Assembly: GCA_035504095.1 (NCBI GenBank)
Contig: DATJSN010000032.1
Coordinates: 1-64,000, forward strand
Length of the DNA: 64,000 nt
Origin: DATJSN01 sp035504095
GTDB taxonomy: Bacteria; Planctomycetota; Phycisphaerae; WQYP01
Direction: 5' to 3'
Shown here: one piece after another, positions 16,703 through 23,587 of the stretch
Layout of the letters: every line of letters begins with the position of its first letter
Position numbering within the stretch: position 1 is the stretch's first letter
Notes under the pieces: model-generated
The model's input: the letters and a program-made list of their open reading frames with translations, nothing else
Told to the model about the DNA's origin: nothing
Database searches by the model: none
Program-made: the position numbers and the translations under genes

Positions 16703-16728
16703 ATTCAACCCATAGCGTGAGGTGAACT

Positions 16729-17595
16729 ATGCAACCCATGTCCAATCAATTTCAGATTCGCCAGGAAATGTGCGAAATCGGGCATCGCATCTGGATGCGC
16801 GGCTTTTGCGCCGGCAATGAAGGCAACCACAGCGTGCGCATCGCCGACGACCGCGTTCTTTCCACGCCCACAGGCGTTTCCAAGGGATTTTTGACGCCTG
16901 ACCAGATCACCGTCGTGGATATGGACGGCAACCAGATCGACAAACACAACAAAATGAAACGCACCAGCGAAGTGCTGCTGCATCTGGCGATATACAAGGC
17001 CCGGCCTGACGTTCGCGCCGTGATTCATTCCCATCCGGCACACGCCACCGCGTTCGCCATGACTAATGTGCCCATCCCCGAAGGCATCCACCCCGAAGCG
17101 GAAGTGTTTCTGGGAAAAGTGCCCACCACCAAATACACCACACCGGGCTACAAGGAAGTCGGCGAATCGGTCGTGGCACTGATTAAATCCGACACCAACA
17201 CAGTCATGATGGGTAACCATGGTTCGGTATGCTTTGATACGTCACTGATCCAGGCTTATTACAAATTGGAAATTCTCGACAATTATTGCCGCATCCTGCT
17301 TTTGGCGCGGCAGCTCGGAAAGATCAATCCTCTCTCGCAGGATGAAATTATCGAGCTATTAAAGGTAAAGGAAAACTTCGGCATGAAAGATACGCGCCTC
17401 TCCTGCGCCCCCCAGGGATGCGTCGGCAAGGATAACGACGCGTTTCTGGCGCCGTTCGACGTCAGGCCCAAGTCGGCGTGCAGTTGCCGTGAGGACGGCG
17501 GCGTCGAACCGCATGCGGCGCAAATTGATGAAAACCAGCTCGAACAGATGGTCCAGCATGTGACGGATCAGATCATGGCGGGCATGAAGGCGTGA
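16729..17595 (+). CDS. Class II aldolase with C-terminal encapsulation helix
   Basis: A 288-aa aldolase/adducin-family enzyme, about 70 residues longer than L-fuculose-1-phosphate aldolase (about 215). GFCAGNEGNHSVRI, IHSHPAHATAFA (metal-binding His pair) and MGNHGSVCF (third His) mark the active site. After the catalytic core comes a Cys-containing linker (SCAPQGC and SACSC) and a final amphipathic helix DENQLEQMVQHVTDQIMAGM, which fits a C-terminal encapsulation peptide. It should split L-fuculose-1-P or L-rhamnulose-1-P into DHAP and L-lactaldehyde inside the compartment. This gene marks the locus as PVM-type. Confidence 0.9.
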   Translation: MQPMSNQFQIRQEMCEIGHRIWMRGFCAGNEGNHSVRIADDRVLSTPTGVSKGFLTPDQITVVDMDGNQIDKHNKMKRTSEVLLHLAIYKARPDVRAVIHSHPAHATAFAMTNVPIPEGIHPEAEVFLGKVPTTKYTTPGYKEVGESVVALIKSDTNTVMMGNHGSVCFDTSLIQAYYKLEILDNYCRILLLARQLGKINPLSQDEIIELLKVKENFGMKDTRLSCAPQGCVGKDNDAFLAPFDVRPKSACSCREDGGVEPHAAQIDENQLEQMVQHVTDQIMAGMKA

Positions 17596-17632
17596 AAATT
17601 GGAAATTTGAAATCTCAAATTTGAAATTAAAG
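17596..17632. repeat. Short AAATTTGAAAT-type intergenic repeat
   Basis: AATTTGAAATCTCAAATTTG forms a partial inverted repeat between the aldolase and dehydrogenase genes. Similar text (CAATTTCAAATTTGAAG) occurs near 31657 and GATATTTGAAAG near 36714. No function is apparent. Confidence 0.45.
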
Positions 17633-17646
17633 CAAGAGGAACAGAT

Positions 17647-18570
17647 ATGAAAGTCAGCATCATCGGCGGCGGGGGACGTGTGGGTTCAAACGCGGCCTTT
17701 GCGCTCCAGTGCGCGGGAATTGTCCGGGAAATTCAACTTGTCGACGCCAACGCCGAACTGGCTTCCGGCGAAGCGCTCGATTTACTTCATGGCGCATCGC
17801 TGGTCGGCGATCAGCGCATTAGTTCGACGGACGTTAAAGGCGCCGCAGATTCCGATCTGATCTGCATCACCGCCGGCCTGCGCCGCAAACCCGACGAATC
17901 GCGCCTGGATCTGATCAACCGTAACGTCTCGCTCTATAAAAGCATTCTCGATTCACTTAAAGCGGTGAATGTAAAAAAGGATTGTATTTTTCTGGTCGTC
18001 TCCAATCCCGTCGATGTGCTGACGCGCCTGAACATTGAGTATCTCGGTTGGCCGGCCAAACAGGTTCTGGGGCTGGGAACCGTTCTGGATACCGTGCGCT
18101 TCCGTTCCTTAATCGCCCAGACGTTCAACTATCCGCCCACGCAGGTTGAAGCGCTCATTCTTGGCGAGCATGGCGACACCATGACGCCGATTTGGAGCAC
18201 GGCGACCGTCGGCGGTATGCCGCTGACCAAATTGCTGAGCCCCAATCAGCAGGCGGAAATTTTCAAGAAAACTCAGGGCTCGGGTGCTGAAGTTATCAAA
18301 CTCAAAGGCGGCGCCGGCTACGCCGTTGGGTTGAGCATCGCCGAAGTGATTCACTCGATTGCCCTGAATCGCCAACGCCTTTTGCCGGTGTCCAGCCAGA
18401 TGACCGGCCAATATGGTCTCAAAAAAGTCTGCCTGAGCGTGCCGACTGTCGTCGGCCGCGCAGGCGTAGAGCAGGCCCTGGAACCGGAATTGTGGCCCAA
18501 GGAAGTTTCCGGCATTCAGGCCAGCGCCCGGGCGCTGGAAGAAACCTGGGGAAAAATCAGCGGTTCGTAG
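17647..18570 (+). CDS. Malate/lactate dehydrogenase-family enzyme of the microcompartment locus
   Basis: A 307-aa NAD-dependent 2-hydroxyacid dehydrogenase. GGGGRVGSNAAFAL is the Rossmann loop, DANAELASGEALDL has the NAD-selecting Asp, LDTVRF carries the Asp/Arg pair and LGEHGDTMTP the catalytic His. The specificity loop reads AGLRRKPDESR. Arg occupies the position that is Gln in lactate dehydrogenases (NQKPGETR), which by the classical Q102R rule favours malate/oxaloacetate. In this pathway it could recycle NADH made by the aldehyde dehydrogenase. No encapsulation helix seen. Downstream of the aldolase by 51 bp. Confidence 0.88.
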   Translation: MKVSIIGGGGRVGSNAAFALQCAGIVREIQLVDANAELASGEALDLLHGASLVGDQRISSTDVKGAADSDLICITAGLRRKPDESRLDLINRNVSLYKSILDSLKAVNVKKDCIFLVVSNPVDVLTRLNIEYLGWPAKQVLGLGTVLDTVRFRSLIAQTFNYPPTQVEALILGEHGDTMTPIWSTATVGGMPLTKLLSPNQQAEIFKKTQGSGAEVIKLKGGAGYAVGLSIAEVIHSIALNRQRLLPVSSQMTGQYGLKKVCLSVPTVVGRAGVEQALEPELWPKEVSGIQASARALEETWGKISGS

Positions 18571-18575
18571 GAGAG

Positions 18576-18596
18576 CCGGCAGATTTATTCTGCCGG
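18576..18596 (+). terminator. Hairpin between the dehydrogenase and DeoR genes
   Basis: Perfect 8-bp stem CCGGCAGA and TCTGCCGG with a TTTAT loop, starting 5 bp after the dehydrogenase stop. It is not followed by a T-run, so it may attenuate or process the transcript before the regulator gene rather than end it. Confidence 0.45.
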
Positions 18597-18645
18597 AACC
18601 CCGCTGGCGTAAAGCCGGCGGCTCATCGTTTTGAGTTGATAGCGC

Positions 18646-19398
18646 ATGTTGATCATCGATCGTCAGAAAAAACTGCTCGAAATTCTGCGTCAGCGCCAAA
18701 GCGCTCCGCTGGAGCAATTGGCCGAAGAACTGGCCGTTTCCAGCTCCACCGTCCGGCGCGACATCGATGCTTTGGCCGGTCAGGGACTGGTCGAATCCAC
18801 GCGCGGCGGCGTGATTTTCCGCGACCGCGGTTCCAGTTCACTCGATCTGGATCAGCGCATGCAGGAACAGGTTCATGCCAAACGGGCCTTGGGCAAAGCC
18901 GCCGCGGCGCTCATTGAACCGGGCATGACGGTTTTTTTTGACGGTGGCTCGACCATGCGCTACACCGCCGAACAGGTCGAAGCCCGTCCGCTTCAGGTGG
19001 TCACCAACAGCCTCACCATCGCCAACTTATTTGTTAACGACGACCGCGTGGAAATGCTTTTGCTTGGTGGGGCGCTCTATCCGCGTTCCGGCGTACTGGT
19101 TGGCCCGATCACTACGCAGGCCCTGTCAGAAATTCACGCCGACCTGATGCTCTTTTCCGTCGCCGGCGTTTATGAACGCGACACGTTTAATTCCAATCTG
19201 GCCATGGTGCAAATTGAGAAGCTCGCCATCAGGCAGGCGGCGCGGCGGATCCTCGTGGCCGATTCGACCAAGTTCGGCCGCAAAGGATTGGCCCGCGTCT
19301 GCAGCATCAGTGATCTGGATCAGATCATCACCGATTCCGCCATCAGCCCCTCCTGGCGTTCCGCGCTGGCCGACCGGCTACAGGTTGTGGAAACATAA
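18646..19398 (+). CDS. DeoR-family transcriptional regulator of the microcompartment operon
   Basis: A 250-aa DeoR protein. The winged HTH lies at residues ~5-57 (RQKKLLEILRQRQSAPLEQLAEELAVSSSTVRRDID), and the effector domain contains FFDGGSTMRYTAE and DSTKFGRKG. DeoR sensors typically bind phosphorylated sugars, so a fuculose- or rhamnulose-phosphate would be a sensible signal. A DeoR gene is a regular member of PVM-type loci. It is the last gene of the block; its likely target is the pduL upstream region. Confidence 0.9.
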   Translation: MLIIDRQKKLLEILRQRQSAPLEQLAEELAVSSSTVRRDIDALAGQGLVESTRGGVIFRDRGSSSLDLDQRMQEQVHAKRALGKAAAALIEPGMTVFFDGGSTMRYTAEQVEARPLQVVTNSLTIANLFVNDDRVEMLLLGGALYPRSGVLVGPITTQALSEIHADLMLFSVAGVYERDTFNSNLAMVQIEKLAIRQAARRILVADSTKFGRKGLARVCSISDLDQIITDSAISPSWRSALADRLQVVET

Positions 19399-19490
19399 TC
19401 TATAGTTTCTTTTAATCTTCAGACCTTCGCGGTAAAAAACTTTTTCGTAGCTTTCGTAGTTCAAAATCTCTGCGTTAGAAAAATCGTCTT
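19395..19490. repeat. Dispersed repeat, left of the RelE-HigA cassette
   Basis: ATAATCTATAGTTTCTTTTA and ACCTTCGCGGTAAAAAAC match the copy at 20300-20350 over about 50 bp with few changes. The two copies bracket the toxin-antitoxin pair as direct repeats. The right part (TTTCGTAGTTCAAAATC) belongs to the general CGTGG repeat family. Confidence 0.65.
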
Positions 19491-19500
19491 ATCCCAGAGA

Positions 19501-19857
19501 TCAGTTTCTGCCCGCCAGGTGGACGCCGGCATGTTTCGCCGGTCGAATCACGATTTGCACGTCTTGTCCAAGCAAATTTAAAAAATGGAATAAACGGCCG
19601 GTCGAAAACCCGGCAAGCCTGCCGCGCATCAGAGCGGAAATTTTTGGCTGATCGATTCGGAGCCGGTGAGCCGCCGCAACCTGATTGAGCTTTTCTTTTT
19701 GGATTAAGGTGCAGATTTTATGTGCGATCTCGGCCTTGGCCAGCGCTTCATCGGCTCTGGGTAAGTTTAGATCGGCAAAGACGTTCCCGCTGCCGGCGAT
19801 GACCGATTGATTGGCCCTATTTCTGGAAACCTTAGTTTCGGTTTTTCCACTGCTCAT
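19501..19857 (-). CDS. HigA/XRE-type antitoxin
   Basis: A 118-aa protein. The HTH is EIAHKICTLIQKEKLNQVAAAHRLRIDQPKISALMRGRLAGFS, followed by TGRLFHFLNLLGQDVQIVIRP, the pattern of antitoxins paired with Gp49-like toxins. The ATG at 19857 lies within the end of the toxin gene (26-bp overlap). The longer open frame to 20025 runs in antisense frame of the toxin gene and is rejected. Probably represses the promoter at 20214-20243. Confidence 0.88.
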   Translation of the reverse strand: MSSGKTETKVSRNRANQSVIAGSGNVFADLNLPRADEALAKAEIAHKICTLIQKEKLNQVAAAHRLRIDQPKISALMRGRLAGFSTGRLFHFLNLLGQDVQIVIRPAKHAGVHLAGRN

Positions 19858-20206
19858 AGTGTGCCTCGGCCTGCCTGAGACGCGACTTGATGAGGTCGAC
19901 GTCCGATTGCGGTGTTTTAATGCCATGCTTCGACTTTTTCTGGAAAGCGTGGAGAACATATATAGCTCCTTTGAATCGCACCGTGTAAACGGCCCTGTAG
20001 GTATTGCCGTCATCATCTTCGACAATTTCCAGCACGCTGGCGCCGCCGAACCCTTTCATCGGCCTGGTCCGGATGTACTTTGAACCTTTTTGGGCCTGAT
20101 AAAGCGCAAATCCGAATTCATCCTTTACGGACTTGGGAAATTCACGGAGATTAGCCAGCGCGCTACCCATCCAGAAGAGCGGCTTAATCTCAGTGGCCCC
20201 GTCCAT
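19832..20206 (-). CDS. RelE/Gp49-like (HigB-type) toxin
   Basis: A 124-aa protein of the phage-derived Gp49-like/HigB family: LREFPKSVKDEFGFALYQAQKG, the core KGFGGASVLEIVEDDDGNTYRAVYTVRFKGAIYVLHAFQKKSKHGIKTP and the helical end. The basic/aromatic YVLHAFQKKSK strand is the hallmark. Presumed ribosome-dependent mRNA interferase. Toxin-first order with the antitoxin overlapping. The start codon has a -10 box 7 nt upstream and no Shine-Dalgarno, so the message is probably leaderless. Confidence 0.9.
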   Translation of the reverse strand: MDGATEIKPLFWMGSALANLREFPKSVKDEFGFALYQAQKGSKYIRTRPMKGFGGASVLEIVEDDDGNTYRAVYTVRFKGAIYVLHAFQKKSKHGIKTPQSDVDLIKSRLRQAEAHYEQWKNRN

Positions 20207-20213
20207 TATGCCA

Positions 20214-20243
20214 ATTCTAGCATATTGTGGATATAAAAGTCCA
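20214..20243 (-). promoter_or_regulatory. Promoter of the Gp49-like toxin operon
   Basis: Minus strand: -35 TGGACT (20243-20238), 18-bp spacer, -10 TAGAAT (20219-20214), 7 nt before ATG at 20206. The -10 to start distance matches the vapBC and XRE operons and predicts a leaderless mRNA. Confidence 0.55.
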
Positions 20244-20299
20244 GATCGTCTATCTTTAAATCAACGAGAGCGACGACTCTGGATATTCGTTCTAACTAT

Positions 20300-20350
20300 A
20301 TAATCCATAGTTTCTCTTAATTTTCGCACCTTCGCAGTGAAAAATCTTAT
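20300..20350. repeat. Dispersed repeat, right of the RelE-HigA cassette
   Basis: ATAATCCATAGTTTCTCTTA and ACCTTCGCAGTGAAAAATC repeat the 19395 copy in the same orientation. The 3' end abuts the stop of the next minus-strand gene at 20347. Confidence 0.6.
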
Positions 20351-20910
20351 TTTCCCGTTTCTTCGTTCCCACTCTTAGGCCCCGCGCTTCTCACCCAAAG
20401 CACGAAGTGAGCAATTCCACGGGAGCCAAAGATCAACCAGATTGACAACCCCAACTCGACAATCGATGACCAGAAATTTGGTTGAAAAATCAGGTGGATC
20501 CAACTTATAGGAGCAACAAATTCCCAGTTACCGTCGCCGGACATAAAACCAAGCACAGTCCGCACCATTGTGTTCAAAGCAGGGACGAAGATAAACACTC
20601 CAATGGCCGCGAAAGCAATTGAAAGAACAGATTCCTGATTGATATCGGCTCGAGTTACTACGGCTGGATCAGATGAAACCATCCTGGCGGCGATGCCAGG
20701 AGCACGGAACCATAAAATTAAGCCAATAATCAACATTCCGATTGGCGTGGTGCATAAATAGACAATCGAAAAGAAGTTTGGCCATTGAGGCTCGTGACTA
20801 AAAAGAAAAACCACCGAAGTTATGATTCCAGTAGAGGTCAGTATGGCTTCTGCAAATGCCCACAGAGCAAGAATTTTGCAGGCAAGCGTGGCAATTTCGT
20901 GTCGGGTCAT
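20347..20910 (-). CDS. Four- to five-span membrane protein of unknown function
   Basis: A 187-aa protein with hydrophobic spans near residues 12-36 (ILALWAFAEAILTSTGIITSVVFLF), 47-68, 95-117, and 135-168. No recognised domain. The N-terminal TRHEIATLACKILALWAF is a pattern seen in small uncharacterised membrane proteins. ATG at 20910; no operon partner. The 248 bp that follow on the plus strand are repeat sequence. Confidence 0.65.
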   Translation of the reverse strand: MTRHEIATLACKILALWAFAEAILTSTGIITSVVFLFSHEPQWPNFFSIVYLCTTPIGMLIIGLILWFRAPGIAARMVSSDPAVVTRADINQESVLSIAFAAIGVFIFVPALNTMVRTVLGFMSGDGNWEFVAPISWIHLIFQPNFWSSIVELGLSIWLIFGSRGIAHFVLWVRSAGPKSGNEETGK

Positions 20911-21009
20911 AATGTGGATTCCTTAGCCAGAGAAAGGATGAAGTTATATTTGATGCTAATCCGCCAAGGCATGAGGGGTCAACATACCGCTCGGTGCGCC
21001 AGCCCATCT

Positions 21010-21145
21010 CTTAGTCTTCGCGCCTTCGCGGTAAAAAATTTTTTCGTGACTTTTCGTATATTTCGAGGTTCAAAACCATTGTGTCTCCGCGCCTTTGCGG
21101 TAAGAATCATCAGTGTTATCCGTGTTATCCGTGTAATCCGTGGTG
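21010..21145. repeat. Dispersed CGCGGTAAAAA / CCGTGTTATCC repeat block
   Basis: Contains GCCTTCGCGGTAAAAAATTT, TTTGCGGTAAGAATCATCAG and the triplicated GTTATCCGTGTTATCCGTG. These words recur across the window between genes. It lies between the membrane protein and the acyl-CoA synthetase and ends 14 bp before the latter's start. Confidence 0.7.
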
Positions 21146-21158
21146 AAAGTTGTAGAGC

Positions 21159-22649
21159 ATGCTTTTTGAAAAAGTCTTAGAACAGGGGCGCATCCGCGGC
21201 GATCAGATCGCCATCGTCGATGATCGCCGCTCCATCACCTTCCGTCAGTTGCGCCGCGGTTCGAACATCATGGCCGGCCACGTCGATCACGCCGCCGGCG
21301 ATCAACAGCGCGTCGGTCTGCTGATCCCGCAGTCCGCCGCTTTCGCCGTTGCTTTTATCGGCAGCCGCTGGACCGGGCGCATGGTTGTGCCGCTGAATTA
21401 TCTTCTGCGTCCGCCAGAACTGGTCGACATCTGCCGCGACGCCGGCCTAAAAACCGTTTTCACCATTCGCTTTTTCAAGGATCACGCCGCTGCCCTTATC
21501 GCCGCGGGTCTCAAAGTGGTTTTCATGGAAGATTTATCGTTTAAAAAAATCCCCTGGCCCCGGCGTTTGCCGCCGCGCCGCCCCGACGAAGCGGCCGTGA
21601 TCATGTACACCAGCGGGACCAGCGCCGTTTCCAAAGGCGTCATGCTCACCAACGCCAATCTCGATTCCGACGTCGAAGATTCCATCGTTCTGGCTCGATT
21701 CAGTTCGCACATGACTTTTCTGGGAATTTTGCCCATGTTTCACGCCTTGGGGTTGATGGCATGCGGCCTGGCGCCGCTAAGCCTGGGATGCAAGGTCGTT
21801 TATCAGGCGCGCTTCAATCCCGCCGCGGTCCTGCAGGCGATCCAGCAGCACAAAATCGAGGTGCTCATCGCCGTGCCCACCATGTATGCCCACATGGCCA
21901 GCGCCAAAACTGCGGCTAAAGAAGTCTTTTCCAGCGTGATTTACGCCATCTCCGGCGGCGAGCCGTTGCCCAAATCTCTGATCGAGAAATACAAAAATGA
22001 TTTTGGCATCACGCTGCTCGAAGGCTTTGGCCTGACGGAAACTTCCCCCATGGTCAGCTTTAATACGCCCTGGGCGTACAAGGCCGGCAGTGTCGGCAAG
22101 CCGCTGCCGCGCGTCGAGCTGCGCATCGTCGATGATAAAGATCACCCGCTAGGCCCCAACCAGGACGGCGAATTATGGGTAAGAGGCCCCAATGTCATGA
22201 AGGGCTACTGGAATAAACCAACGGAAACCGCCGCGGCGCTCACCTCCGACGGCTGGTTTAAAACCGGCGACGTCGCCCGCATAGACGGCGAGGGATTTTT
22301 ATTCATCACCGGCCGCAAAAAGGAATTGATCATCATGGCCGGCGAAAAAATTGTGCCCACCGAAATTGAAGAAGTGATTCGGCAGCATCCGGCGGTGCTT
22401 TTGGCCGCGGTCATCGGCGTCAAGGACCCGCAGCGCGGCGAAGTGCCGGTGGCGTTCGTCCAGCTTGAACCGAATGTAGAGAAAAAACCGGATGCCAATG
22501 AGATTCGCGCCTTTGTCCGCAAGCAGTTGGCGCCATACAAAACGCCGCGCGACGTTTATTTTCTCGACGCGATGCCCTGTTCCCCGGCGGGCAAAATCCT
22601 CAAGCGGGAATTGAAAGTTCCGGCGGCGGAGCAAACTACCGCGTCCTGA
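21159..22649 (+). CDS. AMP-forming acyl-CoA synthetase
   Basis: A 496-aa ANL-superfamily enzyme. The P-loop motif is MYTSGTSAVSKGVMLTNANL (usual form YTSGTTGxPKG), A5 is LLEGFGLTETSP, A7 GWFKTGDVARIDGEGF, A8 GRKKELIIMAGEKIVPTEIEE and A10 PAGKILKREL with the catalytic Lys. It joins a carboxylic acid, probably medium- or long-chain, to CoA with ATP. The TSAVS variant of the P-loop is unusual. It stands alone about 1.8 kb beyond the microcompartment block and may not belong to it. Confidence 0.9.
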   Translation: MLFEKVLEQGRIRGDQIAIVDDRRSITFRQLRRGSNIMAGHVDHAAGDQQRVGLLIPQSAAFAVAFIGSRWTGRMVVPLNYLLRPPELVDICRDAGLKTVFTIRFFKDHAAALIAAGLKVVFMEDLSFKKIPWPRRLPPRRPDEAAVIMYTSGTSAVSKGVMLTNANLDSDVEDSIVLARFSSHMTFLGILPMFHALGLMACGLAPLSLGCKVVYQARFNPAAVLQAIQQHKIEVLIAVPTMYAHMASAKTAAKEVFSSVIYAISGGEPLPKSLIEKYKNDFGITLLEGFGLTETSPMVSFNTPWAYKAGSVGKPLPRVELRIVDDKDHPLGPNQDGELWVRGPNVMKGYWNKPTETAAALTSDGWFKTGDVARIDGEGFLFITGRKKELIIMAGEKIVPTEIEEVIRQHPAVLLAAVIGVKDPQRGEVPVAFVQLEPNVEKKPDANEIRAFVRKQLAPYKTPRDVYFLDAMPCSPAGKILKRELKVPAAEQTTAS

Positions 22650-22767
22650 ATCAATTAAGATTCGGATGGGCTCTTTGATGATGTCACTTAAATCTTATTA
22701 CAATACAGCGATCAAATAAATCTGGTGATCCATCCATTCAGGTTAATAAAAGACGATATTTAAAGCC

Positions 22768-23427
22768 ATGAAAAGAACACAAGAACAACTAAATTCTGAA
22801 AATAAATTTGGTATGTTTGCAATATTATGCATTATCGTTGGTGTGTTGGGATTCATAATATATCATCAGATGCTTAGGAAACCTATATTCTATGATCATG
22901 CGGAATTGGGCATAATGATACTTGCTGGTTTATTTGGCGTTAAGATTTTAACAGGCGCCAATCTTTTAAAGGGAATTCAACCTCCAACTCCGCCTTCTTC
23001 CATTTCGCCTGATCTAAAATCAACAAGGAAATTTAAGCTTGTATTTTTATTCCTTCAGATAATATGCATACCGGCATTTGGCTGCGATTCCTATAGGGCA
23101 TGGGTAAATTCTGATAATTATGCCCTTATATGCGATATCATCATAATTGCGAGCCTTGTATTTCTTTGTCTGCAAGCTGCTCGTGGAAAAAAGAAAATAG
23201 GATTGGACGTCTCGATAGGTCTGTCATTGGTAATGTTCTTGGGTTGTTTGTTTGGGGTCTTTGCAAACTTGCATCCCAATGGACCGTTTATAGCGAATTC
23301 AAAATCGGTTCCTGTTCTTATATGCCTTGAAGCCGCAGTTTTTCTCTGTGGTTTTATCAGCTTGATTCTTCGTTATAAAGAGATCGGTCTTAGTCAGCAG
23401 CCGCCCAGCAACCCAGTTCAACCATAA
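22768..23427 (+). CDS. Multi-span membrane protein, duplicated family copy 1
   Basis: A 219-aa AT-rich gene encoding five or six hydrophobic spans (first at residues ~15-34). The C-terminal half, from FGCDSYRAWVNSDNYALICDIIIIASLVFLCLQAARGKK to the end NPVQP, is closely similar to the gene at 25552. Identical upstream text (TACAATACAGCGATCAAATA at 22699) and downstream text (ACCTTAGTTATGCT) show the two are copies of one unit. It has lower GC than its neighbours. No function recognised. Confidence 0.65.
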   Translation: MKRTQEQLNSENKFGMFAILCIIVGVLGFIIYHQMLRKPIFYDHAELGIMILAGLFGVKILTGANLLKGIQPPTPPSSISPDLKSTRKFKLVFLFLQIICIPAFGCDSYRAWVNSDNYALICDIIIIASLVFLCLQAARGKKKIGLDVSIGLSLVMFLGCLFGVFANLHPNGPFIANSKSVPVLICLEAAVFLCGFISLILRYKEIGLSQQPPSNPVQP

Positions 23428-23439
23428 CCTTAGTTATGC

Positions 23440-23525
23440 TTTTTACCTCTTCGCGGTAAAAAACTTTTCGTGCTTTTTCGTGTATTTCGTGGTTAACTCT
23501 GTGCCCTTGGTGGCACCCTATGTCC
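23440..23525. repeat. Dispersed CGCGGTAAAAA / TTTCGTGGTT repeat block
   Basis: Contains ACCTCTTCGCGGTAAAAAAC, TTTCGTGTATTTCGTGGTTA and CTGTGCCCTTGGTGGC, members of the window's dispersed repeat family. It follows copy 1 of the duplicated membrane protein; the same block follows copy 2 at 26290. Confidence 0.7.
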
Positions 23526-23587
23526 ACTGTGGTGAACGTTTTGTGGCGAACATTTTTCTTCGTTTTATTTGCGTCTAGAATGCTCCG

